A stretch of DNA of 36,917 nt from the NCBI GenBank assembly GCA_001655205.1, contig LPNZ01006843.1:1-36917 (forward strand), in the 5' to 3' direction. Origin of the DNA: Lenisia limosa (Eukaryota; Breviatea). How positions within the stretch are numbered: position 1 is the first letter of the stretch; each line of letters opens with the position of its first letter. A program made the translations under genes and the position numbers. Positions 20,919-31,449 of the stretch are shown here, piece by piece. The notes under the pieces are model-generated. The model saw only the letters and a program-made list of their open reading frames with translations, searched no databases and had not been told where the DNA came from.

Positions 20919-23443
20919 ATGGTTGCTAAGCCGAAGCGGATTAGTCCCCATGAATTGAGAGAATGCAAGAACGACAAGCATTCCCAATGGTTTGTCAATA
21001 ATTATCATGTTATAAAACACAAAATATGAACATTTTATGAAGTTGTATGGCAGATTTACTTCTTCCCTTGAGGTGAGCTCTGACAACTAAGGTGGGGAAC
21101 TCCAAGCCTTCTTCCTGCAGCCACTGAGTTCTACATCACATCAAGTAGATGCAAGAAGTGTATCAGGGAAATGGCAAAGCGAAAAGACAGGGTTGGTTCC
21201 GTCTTTTCATTTTCCCCTTGTATGACAAATGTCGAGTATAATACAATTGTACTTTTCTTCTTAACGTGATTTTGGTCTGTTATATTTTTTTCATCAAATA
21301 ATGTCTTACATTTTAGGGGATAGGAGATATTAACGATGATGGAGTGGTGATTCCTCTGGAAGAAATTCAAGAGTTCCTTGACGTAGGTATCAAGTCTCTC
21401 ATTTTCAAGTACATTTGTATTCTATTCTAAATCCGCAGCAAAAGCGAAAGAATCGCCAGCAAAACTTACGAGCTGCACCGACATCGACTCTCAAAGCTGT
21501 GGCGCCGCAGCAACGCCGGTGGGTTGAGTAGTCTATTGAGTGCAAGATTGAGCGTCTTGGGCATGTTTATTAATACCTTACCATATAAAGGGCTATGTAA
21601 AGTATATTATAAATCATCAAACCGTTTTATCATGAGGCTCGCATGTTACGGATTAGTGTGCGAGTTGCAGGACTGCCTTCTGCGACCCTCCCTCCACCAC
21701 CGACACCCACCACCACCACTCTCGACCTCCTCAAGCCCCCCACTCAATGTGTCCGATGCCAGCTTGGTGGCTCTTTGCTCGTCTGTCATGGACCCTGTGC
21801 AAGAGCCTACCATCCTAATTGCATTGGTTAGCTCTCCTGGACTTTTGATTCGTTATCTCATTTGGTAACATTTGGGCTCAATGTATTTAGATCTCACAGA
21901 GCACTCTATTGCTGATTGGATTTGTCACGATTGTCTCAATCCCGAGTCACCACCTTTAGCAAAAGTTGGCTTTGCTTGGACTTTTTAACATTATATGTTT
22001 TTTTTCATTCTTCGCTGTTTTATTCTTGATGCTCCAGCTTGCACCTGAAAAGACCCAAAAAGGCGTAAAAGAGTTCGAAGACTTTAAAGTAGGGTAACAG
22101 TGCAAGAGTGTTTTCACAGCTTGTACTACCTTGTTGGATTATTTGTTACATTTAGGTTACCTGGGATCCCGAAAGGAAGCAATACTACTACAAAACCACA
22201 GCCCCGACAACTGAGTCGTCTATCCTTGTCCTGAATGTTGATGATGAAGTGGGTCATTTGAGCAACTCTCACACAGTTTTGAAACCTTGTTTTTTTGACA
22301 TTTCAGACAGTGACTCGATATGTTCGGCCGAGCCCTGCTACACGTATTCTCAAAAACTCTGACATTACAAAGCTCCAGGTAGGTACAAAGGAGTGACAAA
22401 GTTCTTTATTTTTAAGACGCATGACAAACTCGATCCAATTTGGGGTCACGTTCCTGGCCCACGCACTGTCATAAAGCCCCCTCCCCCTCCTTCAGTCAAA
22501 ATGGTAGGCTTCGTCTTCTCAACACGGTGGTGTCGGTTGCAACTTGTAACACCCCTCAGGCCCCTCAGGCCGCATTTTCATCACCTCTGCCCACGCCCAC
22601 CGCTACGCCACTCATGCGTGCGGCTTCTGTTGGCGTGTCTCCAAATATTCAGATTCCCTATCAGGCCGGTTTGTTAGGATTGTGTGATTCAAAATTGGAT
22701 TGGCTTACAATGATAAAATATATGTAGTGTGAAATATTTACACATCAAAAAGCTGGCTGGTTTTGACAGCTGCACTTCATTGCAAAAATCTAATCCATAT
22801 CAACTTTTTGATTTCATCTGTGCAACACACCTCACACTTTCCAGCTTCCACTTTCCAGTACATGAAAAATGCGAACTTTGGTTCTGCTCTTGTCAACCCT
22901 GGCAACATCGCACACACTCCATCTCCTGGTATGTTCAGCTGTACTCTTAAACAAAAGAAAACCATTTTTGTTTTATGGAGATGAGTTGTTATTTTGGATA
23001 TAAAGGAAACTGAAATGCTCTGTAGGACTATTTCAGCGGAAACGGGGGCGTCCCGCTGGCAGTAAGAAAATCCTCAGTGGCTCTCCAAGACCTCAGTCTC
23101 AGTCGTCACCAAAGCCCAGTAAATACACACCTAATGGTTTGCTTGGTTGTCACGTTCTCCTTACCTACCCAATGGACTGACATAAAATCTGTGTGAAGAG
23201 CTGAAAGAAAGGGTGGGTGTTACTGCTTTCGATATCGGAAGGTGGCCAGGTGGACGGCTTTGTTTAGAGCCAGAGATAAACTCTCTTCTCATACATATAT
23301 CTCATCCAAAATTAGGCAGGCCGCGGGGAAGGCCAAGGAAAGACACACGACTGGCTTCTTATGTTGTCACCCCGAGGTCTTCACCACAGTCTGAACCAAT
23401 TCAGTCGTCTCAGCAACTTCAGATACCAATCCATAACTTCTAG
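20919..23443 (+). CDS. PHD-finger / AT-hook chromatin protein
   Basis: Predicted nuclear histone-reader and DNA-binding protein. ATG 20919 opens MVAKPKRISPHELRECKNDK, and an N-terminal Cys-based module ends FYITSSRCKKCIREMAKRK (21131-21187). A charged linker (EEIQEFLD, QKRKNRQQ) and a Pro/Thr stretch lead to a complete C4HC3 PHD finger: CVRCQLGGSLLVCHGPC, AYHPNC (21742-21830), then WICHDC in the next exon (about 21920-21937). A Tyr-rich segment (TWDPERKQYYYKT, about 22160) follows. Near the C-terminus are two AT-hooks, KRGRPAGSKK (about 23042) and RPRGRPRKD (about 23318). The stop TAG is at 23441-23443. All eleven or so introns keep frame; one begins GTTGGC (21965-22037). PHD fingers read histone H3 tails and AT-hooks bind the minor groove of AT-rich DNA. 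The partner complex is unknown. Confidence 0.85.
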
Positions 23444-23726
23444 TCTGTTGTTTCAGTTTTCTTTCGTGATACTGTGTTGATGTATCTAGCTCTTGTCAAG
23501 AGGACATTTGTTATTATGATCACATTGTTATTTTTACACATTATTTTCAGCTTCCACATTTCCCGCTTTCCCGCGCCGTCTTTTTTCCTTCCCGAAAAAA
23601 AAAACGCCGCTAGCTGTTCCCAAGCTGTTCCACATATCATTGAGTATATTATATATATCTCTCATTGAAGTGTTCAATAAGACTCTGTGAGAAGACTAGT
23701 TTGACCTTGGAACAGACAAACTCATC

Positions 23727-26700
23727 ATGTTGACTTGCCTCGTGGAAGTGGCATCTGATCCTTCTAACAGCCTTGTTATCACTCAAGTTAGGCCTCAAAA
23801 CAATTTTAGCACCAGTAGGCAAGGAGAAGGCTTTCTAGTTACAAGTCATCCCGTTTTCTTCCTCCACTTGTCGTTTCTTTCAACCTCTTGTGTTTTAATG
23901 CTTCAAATAAGTACAAATAAAGCTTTTCTTCAAGCTGAATCGTTCTTATTAACACTTCTAACCTCTTCCTTTTCTGTCGAATCAGTCTCATTGTTCCAGC
24001 TCTCATTTTAACTCTGGTATGTTTGACCTTACTATTCTAGATCATGACTACTCATCTTTCATGGATCATATTTCAAAGGAGACAGAAATCAGCCTGAACA
24101 ACCTTGTATGTGACACTATTCTATGTTCATCTTTTGGGAGGGTAGGCCTATTAGTTACTATTCCTTGCAGACCGTCACTTGGGGTGGCAACTGTGTTAAC
24201 AGACATGCATTAGTCCAAGCATTCAACTCCGACACTTCTCCAGTTTTCAGATGCTACGACATGAACCATGCTAAGTGTTAGTGGGGTTTTATGAGGGGTG
24301 TGAAGCGTTCTTTACTCCTTTGCAAGTGCTCTTTCTGTTTTAGTTTTATTATTACAGTCACCTCGTCATCTCTTTGCAAGCAATCCCCTCAGTTTAAAAA
24401 AAGGGAACTAAACAGAGAAGAAGAGAGGGAAGAAGAAATTGAGAAGGAAGGGGAAGAAATTGAAGAAAAGAATGTACAAGTTGTGGAAGAGAAAGAAAAC
24501 GAGAAGGTACTAGAGGAGGAGGAGAATGAAAGGGAAGGAGTGGAAGAAGCACAGGAGGAGAAGAAGGAAGAAATTGTTCAAGAGAAGGAAGAAGAGAAGG
24601 AGGAAGAAATGAAAGAAGAGAAGGAGGAAGAAATGAAAGAGAAGGAAGAAGAAATTGAAGAGAAGGAGGAAGAAGTGGAAGAGAAGGATGAAGAAGTGGA
24701 AGAGAAGGAAGAAAAGGAACAAGAAATTGTTGAAGAGAAGGAGGTTGTTGAGGAGGGGGAAGAGAAAGTGGAGGAAAAAGAGAACGATGAAAATGAGGAG
24801 GATGAAGAAGAAATTGAAGCAATCAAAGAAGAATTAGAGACGTTTGTTCAGGATGTTGTTGTTGAAGTGGTCGTACAGCAGCCAAAGAGCCGTGAAAATG
24901 GGGATGTTGCTCAACCAAAAAAGAAGTACTCTAAAAGCAATGGCGAACCCAGACAGCCCCGCGCTAGTGAAGTTCTGTTGAGCTTTTTGTCTGAGGACAA
25001 AGAGACTATCTTCATGAATGTAGGCTACATCACCAATTTTTGAAGGCTGATTTCGCCCAAGCAAACTTTTAACAAAACTAGGTTTCAAAGAAGGACAGCA
25101 TCTTCTCTGTTCTTCATGCTTTCTCTTGCAAACGTGAGAAGGGACCTTCGTTTGGTTGATTAACTTATTCAGATTTCCCTGGTCAAACTCTTCGCTTCAA
25201 ATCTGAAACTACCGTCAAGTACCAGGTAAGATCCGACATATTACGTCCAGTTGGCGCCTTCCACCCCTCCTCCATAACCTTTTCCAGGAGCCCGTCCAGA
25301 ACCTCAAGAAGACTTCGATCTCCATTTTCAGCGTGTCCAACTTGTCCAACGAGGTTGACGAAAAGGCCCTTAGTGCTGACCTTTCAAGCCTTCTCGAGGT
25401 TGCCCTGGCTGGTGATGACAGGCTGAAGAAGGTATGTTGCCACTGCGACAATGACTAATAAATAATGTGATGCCTATTGTTTTTGGACTAAAGCAGGCCA
25501 GTGACTTTTCAGGTTATTGAGGGCTGCATTCCCAAGGTCTTCGACTCTCTAATGACCCAATCTGTCCTTCCCGAGATCCTGGTTGGCTCAGAGTATAGTC
25601 ACTGCAGTTGAAACAGCAACTACACGTTTCTATTCTCCTTACCAGTTTAGATCACTGGCGAGGGATTTTGCGAGGAAACTCACCATGCTCTTGTTAAATA
25701 CAACCCCGAGATATTTTCTATCAAGGAGGTGAGCTGATTGCAAAAAGAGGTTTATTATCAGCCATTTTACGATGATACAGACTAAGTATTCTTGAATTAG
25801 TCAATTGTTGATCATTCTAGCAACTTGATACGGTGAAGTACTTCTCAACACAGAACAAACCTGATGATCTTGTTTCCAAAATGGTGAAAGCAATCCCGAG
25901 AAGAGTTTGGGGGGCGGAGCGGGGGAAGAGTCTTGAATTAAGTTTCTGAGTGTGTACTGACTTTTGTAGTTCAACAGAAACCTCTCCGAAATTGCGCTAT
26001 TCTCACTCAAAAATGATAACCTGCCTTTCATGGCCATGATCATGAACCATGGAGTTGAGTTCTGTGACCAAGACAAAAAAGTTGGTTGTTTTGCGTGTGC
26101 TACATATATTCAACAAATACTATGATAGATAAGTTCAAAAACACTTTGTAGAATAGCTTTGAATCATTTCCTTTTCAGGCATACGACAACGCAGACGAGT
26201 TTTGGAAGTTGCTTCTCAAGCAAGAATCTACCAATTTCCCCAAATACTTTATCTGGAGAGGGTTCAAGAGAGGCCAAGTTGACCTCCTCTTCTTGGTAGG
26301 GATATTTTTTGCGTTTGCAAATTTGAACAACTTTCCTTGCAGTTTTTACTTGTTGTAGAGTTCATGGTATAACAAGACTAAAGATGAGAGGTTTGGACTG
26401 AAGATTGTTGAAAGCTGCACCCCATCCCACCAAGTAAGCTCCCCTTTGTCTTACTCATTTTGGTCACCACCTCCTTATGCAGTAGATGATGATGCATCTT
26501 GCTTGCAAGTACTCGCATACCAACATCGTGAAGTACCTTCTTGAAAAGGCTCAAATTGACGTCAACATCAACAACAGCGTTGGAGGGCAGATAACTACTA
26601 TGATAACTTGTGATTGACTCCCTTCTTGTTCCTTGGGCTGGTATTACCGATCCCGTCTGACTCCTCAAGGGTGGTGTTCCTCCCCTTCAAATGGCGGTTG

Positions 26701-27235
26701 ACGCTGGCAACTATCGTATGATCCAACTTCTTCTCGATAACGGGGCTTCCATCAGAGAATCAGTTGGTGCTCTTCTGTTAGACTCGTCTAACCTGTTCAG
26801 AGAGGAATTTGCCTGATCTTGGACAAAGTAGTGAAGGAGCAAGCTGAAGCGATGAAAGAGTACCTCTTGAGCGTCTGCAAAACCCGTGATGATACTAACG
26901 CGGTTGGCTGGGTGGTGCTACTAATGCAAATTCTAATCTCTAGGATGAAATGGAAGCACTTTCAATTGAAATCGAAGAAAGAGACTCGAGAATGATCAAG
27001 AAACTGGAGTCGCTGGCCTTCAAGTTGAAAGTGGTAAGCTCTCTTTCCTTGTTCTTCTGTATTGGAAAGGATTGGCTCCGATAACACTTTTCAGAGAGAT
27101 ATGAAGTCAACTCGTGCCACATACAAAACTATCACGGTGGACCTCCTGAAGGCTCTTGGTGCTGAGCTCAACCAGGCCTATCTTGAATCTCCTCCAACCA
27201 AGAGAGCCGATAAACGCCTTGTCAAGGTGTTTTAG
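23727..27235 (+). CDS. Glu-rich, ankyrin-repeat, coiled-coil protein
   Basis: ATG 23727 opens MLTCLVEVASDPSNS. Small exons (HDYSSFMDHISKETE; VTWGGNCVNRHALVQAFNSD) lead into a single large exon of about 140 Glu/Lys-rich residues (24408-24840). Then comes a globular part (SIFSVLHAFSCKREKG; VSNLSNEVDEKALSADLSSL; NKPDDLVSKM; AMIMNHGVEFCD), two or more ankyrin repeats (HLACKYSHTNIVKYLLEKA about 26490; PPLQMAVDAGNYRMIQLLLD about 26670-26740), a coiled coil (EMEALSIEIEERDSRMIKKL) and a basic tail ending at TAG 27233-27235. Introns 25582-25650 and 26903-26943 start GTTGGC, and 25155-25172 would be only 18 nt. Ankyrin repeats suggest a protein-binding scaffold. The family of the central domain is not recognised. 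Confidence 0.78.
24408..24830 (+). repeat. Glu/Lys-rich low-complexity coding repeat
   Basis: Degenerate purine repeats (gaggaagaaatgaaagagaa and variants) encode units such as EEKEEEVEEKDEE. The strong strand bias also opens long Leu/Ser/Phe-rich antisense frames here, which are shadows. Confidence 0.9.
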
Positions 27236-27352
27236 CTGGTTTACCTAGTTGCATATTCCACAATTTTGAATATTTAGTTTTGTTTGGTGATGAAGAGAGT
27301 TGTATTCTAAAGTACCATATACGACAAGGGGAAAGAAAGGGTAGAAGAGAAT

Positions 27353-29548
27353 TTAAGCGATGCAAACGTTTGAGAGGGACTTAGAGGTTGCAGGGCCTTG
27401 AGAGTTAGCTCGAATAGAGTGAAGTGGCAATGGCAGAAAGAGAACATAAATATGAATATTTGAGTCATCTCACCTGAAGAGCACTTGACCACAACACCCT
27501 TGTAGGTTGACACGCAGTTTGCATCAGTCTTGAAATCCTGGGGGTGATAATTAGCTAAAGACTTTCAAAACTTCAAAAGCGAGAAAAGTGAAAATAACCG
27601 AACTGAGCCCCAAACCGGAGCAACAGCCTCGAATATTTTCTTCTTGGGGGGGAGGACGGCCAAAGGTGCGCCATCTTCATAACCCTCACACTACACAATG
27701 AGAACATAACATAACGGTGAGCCAATGGAACACGTCTACTCGTGAGCGGACTTGGTCCTAATATCAGGGGATCCTAATCTTTCACTCAAACAATAAAAAA
27801 AAGAACAAAATGACAAGACAGTACAACCACTTACAGTAAATCTGTCTCCAACTTTAGCACCTTCGGGAACATCCATAACCTCAACTTGAGTATGCTGCAA
27901 ATGTAAGAAATGAAATGAAAGACAAGATGCTTAAGCCACCCCTCACGTCATCCGAGCCAGCACAAAGCACCATTCCGGCGGAAGCGACACCAACCATCTT
28001 ACAGGGCTTCAGGTTACAGAGAACCATAACCATACGGTTCTAAACGGGTGATGAACCTGAAAAGCACAAACCTGCATCTCTTCAATGGGGACAAAGTGCA
28101 CAAGACCTGACACAATTGTGCGAGGGCCAGATTCCTCTCCAAGATCGATGGTCTCAACGTACAGCCTGTTGAGTCAAACATGGAGTTTCAACGCATGGAA
28201 TTCCATTATATGGTATCCTTTGGACTGAAAGACAACCATTAGATGATGATAGCCTTTGGACTGAAAGACATGATTAAGATAAACATCTTACTTATCAGCA
28301 GCTTCGTGCTTCTTGACGTCCACGATCTTGCCAACACGGATATCGAGCTTTGAGAACTGGCTCTGCTCAGGGGCGGCCGGGGCCTGGGGCTTCTTCTCCT
28401 TCTTCGGCTTCTGCTTCTTCTCAGTCTTGGCACCGGCGGGAACGTCTGCCTTCTTCTCCTTCTTCTCAACCTGGGGAGGGTGGGGGGTAAGAAGACAAGC
28501 AAGAAATTGTATGGATGAAGGACTATACACCCCAGCAATTCGCGACCCGCAAAAAATAATCTAAAAGCAAGGAATATAGCAATTAGCCACATACAGCAAT
28601 ATCAGGCATGACGAGGGGAATCTCAACCATGTCACAGACACCCTTCATTTCAGGGAGGTGCTGAATGTGGTTGAACCAACGAGCCATTTGGGAGAAGGAA
28701 ACACGCTCAGTCACAGTGAAACGAGCCTGTGATATCAGGATCAAGGCTACCAGCAAGAGAGTTTCAAAACTGAAACTATTCATGACATGAGAAAGTCCAA
28801 ACCGACCATGATGGGGTAGACAGCAGCAAAGACGACAGCGTCAGCGACAGTAATGACATTGCCGGTGAGGAACACGGAAGTCAAAGCGGTGGAGTTGATC
28901 TTACCAAAGCCTCCCCTGAGAGTGTTGTACTCTCCATTCACTAGTTTGATCAGTCATAATGAAGAAATGGGCGGGGGGCCACCAACAACACCCTTCTGTT
29001 GGTCTCATAAAAAATCTTCACCAACTCGAACAGGATAACAACCAACCATTGGGAGTGATCTTGGAAGCAACAAAGTCCACCCAAGTGGCTGGCTTCTTGT
29101 CAGCAGCAAAGCCACACTGCAACGTCATCGCATAAATAAAAGCAAGTCTGTTGGATTTGTAAATATTAAGCAGATAAAGCTTATATATGGTGTTGTATTA
29201 TGCCATAAAAGGACGAACAGAATCAGAACAGAAGTTCATTTCAGCATACAGTTCCAGAGAGAGCAGCAGCAATCTTCTGAACACCAACGAAGGTATCGCC
29301 GTTGAAAACCATAGAAGGTTCATCCTATAACCATTTTAGTGGTATGTGAGGCAAAGGAGAGGTACAAAGAAAAAATAGGTCAACCATACAGCAGCTTCGG
29401 TCACGGGAACGGCCATGGATAGGGATTTTCCAGCAAGAGCTGCAAGAACCTTCACAAGGAGGTTGCCTAGAGGGTAAGAAAGAAGCTGTAACTCAGTGTG
29501 TTTACCGCTGGGGGCAGAAAATGAGAGCTGAACTCCGTCTGTTGTCAT
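27353..29548 (-). CDS. Arc1p/AIMP1-like tRNA-binding cofactor (GST-like + EMAPII OB fold)
   Basis: Cytosolic cofactor that binds tRNA and aminoacyl-tRNA synthetases. ATG 29548 opens MTTDGVQLSFSAPSG. A GST-like N-terminal domain follows (KVLAALAGKSLSMAVPVTE; FNGDTFVGVQKIAAALSG; NVITVADAVVFAAVYPIM; FSQMARWFNHIQHLPEMKG). A lysine-rich linker (KKEKKADVPAGAKTEKKQK) then leads to the EMAPII-type OB fold: FSKLDIRVGKIVDVKKHEAA, ETIDLGEESGPRTIVSGLVH, NLKPCKMVGVASAGMVLCA, then the typical C-terminal lobe (VPEGAKVGDRF; PPKKKIFEAVAP; CSSGPATSKSLSNVCIA). The stop TAA is at 27353-27355. There are about eleven introns, all in frame. This is the architecture of yeast Arc1p and related multi-synthetase cofactors. 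No synthetase domain is fused. Confidence 0.93.
28217..28270. repeat. Duplicated 18-mer in an intron
   Basis: cctttggactgaaagaca occurs at 28217-28234 and 28253-28270, inside the intron that follows the exon start of the EMAPII fold. Confidence 0.95.
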
Positions 29549-29902
29549 TATTTATGTATATATTTGTCTAGTTTGACAACAAAAAAGGCCTTATTTTTCT
29601 CGGCCGAAAATTGAAAATGCTCTCGCGCGCACGCCACCTTCGCGTGTTATCTTGTCACTGATACAACCAACATACAACAGAACAACTTGTTAAAAAGCCT
29701 GCAAAAAAAAAAAGCTGATGATGTGTGAATACTAGAGTGTAAGCTCTAAGTTTGATGGAAAAGTGGAAAGTGCGTGTAATCTCCATTTTTGGGGTGGTCC
29801 TCAATTACATTTATTCAAAACCAACATCAAAGTATTCTACTTAATGATGGCACTGTGCCAAAGGAGGCGGCAAAATTCTCAATCACACGACGGGCTTCTG
29901 TC
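29549..29902. other. Intergenic region, Arc1-like start to POP5 stop
   Basis: It holds the promoter side of the Arc1-like gene, with a CG-rich patch (ctctcgcgcgcacgccaccttcg starts at 29621, within 30 bases) and an A-run at 29703-29713. No exon is supported. Confidence 0.4.
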
Positions 29903-31137
29903 TCAGCTATCCATCAACTTCAGCAGTTCATGGATAACAGGAGGGGTGTGCAGGCGAGGGTCTAATCTACATTTGGGTAACTTTTCATGTTTCCAATGTA
30001 GAAATATGCAAGCACTTTCCATGGAAATAACAGATTGTCAGAAAGTTTACAAAGTTCATATGAAACAGAATAATTATAGAAAGTATTGTAAACAGAGCCC
30101 AGATATCTTTGCATTTGCACTGAAGCACATGCAGAGACAACTGAATTTGGTTAAGTGAGATACAAGGGGCAAACACAAGTCACCCCGTTCCGTAACCATT
30201 GCCAACTTTCTGATTCGCAGCAACGCCGCCTGGTCAATTTGAATGGCTTTTCGACATGTTGTTCGCAGGGTGCCTGAATGAATAAGCAAACACAAGAAAG
30301 GAATGTTAAAAGTATATCCAAATTCAATGAGAACAGTTTTCATTTCTCCACCATAAGAACTATGTACTCTAAAAAGCTGTTGATAACTTGGTGAATATGT
30401 AGCAAGTGGGAAATGATATTAATTTTTCTAAGATTATTCTAAGTTTAACGCTGAATCTCCTCTATTCTCTCCCTTATAAATTTTGGTAGATGTACATAGG
30501 TAAAAGTACCACTTTCGCAGTTTCTTAAATACGGGTTCAGAAACAAATAATCACCCAGCCCTGATATTCCTTCAGAGTATTGAAATATGAGTGTTCAAGA
30601 AACATCGTTTCACAACTTCATACCTCCAACATGAAGACATCTAATAAGACATCTTCGATCGTCTAAGAAAGAAAGAAACGACATTGCTTGCCACAACTGA
30701 ATAGTGAAACCCAATTTTTAGTTCAATCTTGACTGCCCTGCCCCATGCGCAAAATAGTACATCCAGGGTACCTTTTCATGAGTTTCTCTTGCTGTCCTCA
30801 CTAAAAACATTCCAGTCTTAGGATTGAAGTATTTCACTAGATTGTTATAATTAATAAATACACGTATTCTCAACAAGAAGCATTACATCTTCACCTTGGA
30901 GGCTGTGCGGTATTTTAGCCATTCCAAGATCGCCAAAATGGACATCAACACTGTCCCTGAGTTCCTTTGTGATGCTTTGGGCGGTGAGGTGCTTTCCTGG
31001 AGAGTAAAAAATAAATAAATAGAAAGCAGAACATGATAGCATGTTATGTTAATGCTAGACTTACCAACCCCACCTGCTAATCCTCCATCTTCAAAGATGA
31101 CTTCAGCTAACAAATAGCGGACCTTGAAACGAACCAT
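29903..31137 (-). CDS. POP5: RNase P/MRP protein subunit POP5
   Basis: Core protein of nuclear RNase P (5' processing of pre-tRNA) and RNase MRP (rRNA processing). ATG 31137 opens MVRFKVRYLLAEVIFEDG, the family's signature start. The next exons give GKHLTAQSITKELRDSVDVH, FGDLGMAKIPHSLQ, VKYFNPKTGMFLVRTARETH, LWQAMSFLSFLDDRRCLIRC, LHVGGTLRTTCRKAIQIDQA, and a last exon, DPRLHTPPVIHELLKLMDS, with stop TGA 29903-29905. The HVGGT[IL]RTC segment is the most conserved block of POP5. About 170 residues, the usual length. Six exons, all introns in frame. The gene is divergent from urocanate hydratase, with 312 bp between the starts. Confidence 0.93.
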
Positions 31138-31149
31138 TTGGTTCGTTTC
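31126..31149. promoter_or_regulatory. Perfect 11-bp inverted repeat around the POP5 start codon
   Basis: The arms gaaacgaacca (31126-31136) and tggttcgtttc (31139-31149) are separated by tt. In the POP5 transcript the AUG would sit at the tip of a hairpin. Codons 2-5 form one arm and the last 5'-UTR bases the other. Confidence 0.75.
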
Positions 31150-31449
31150 GTTTACTCAAATATTAATGTCTTTGCTGTCAATCTCAAGAGGTGCTGTGCT
31201 GCCTTCTCAAATGTACAATCCTGAAAACCTGTATTAATTATTAATTATGTGTTAGTTTTATGAGGTTTATAGGGTTTATAGATGTGATAGAAGGAAGAGG
31301 ACTGGAGCTGGACTGGAGGACAGGGAAGAGGAAGGGGGAGGAGGGAGAGTGGTAGACAGATATAAACCCCGCAGTTCTTAACTCTTTTTGCAGGTTTGTG
31401 ACAAAAATCACCTTTCTCTACTCTAAATTGCGTTTAGTAAACTCTTACA
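31138..31449. promoter_or_regulatory. Shared promoter region of POP5 and urocanate hydratase
   Basis: Contains an AT-rich core (tattaattattaattatgtg, about 31230) and a purine tract (aagaggaagggggaggaggg, about 31325-31345) about 100 bp upstream of ATG 31450. Confidence 0.45.

Noticed and set aside
24394-24826. Three long antisense frames rich in Leu/Ser/Phe
   Set aside because: They are the complement of a purine-only Glu/Lys repeat, which removes stops on the other strand. They have no splice support or protein-like composition.
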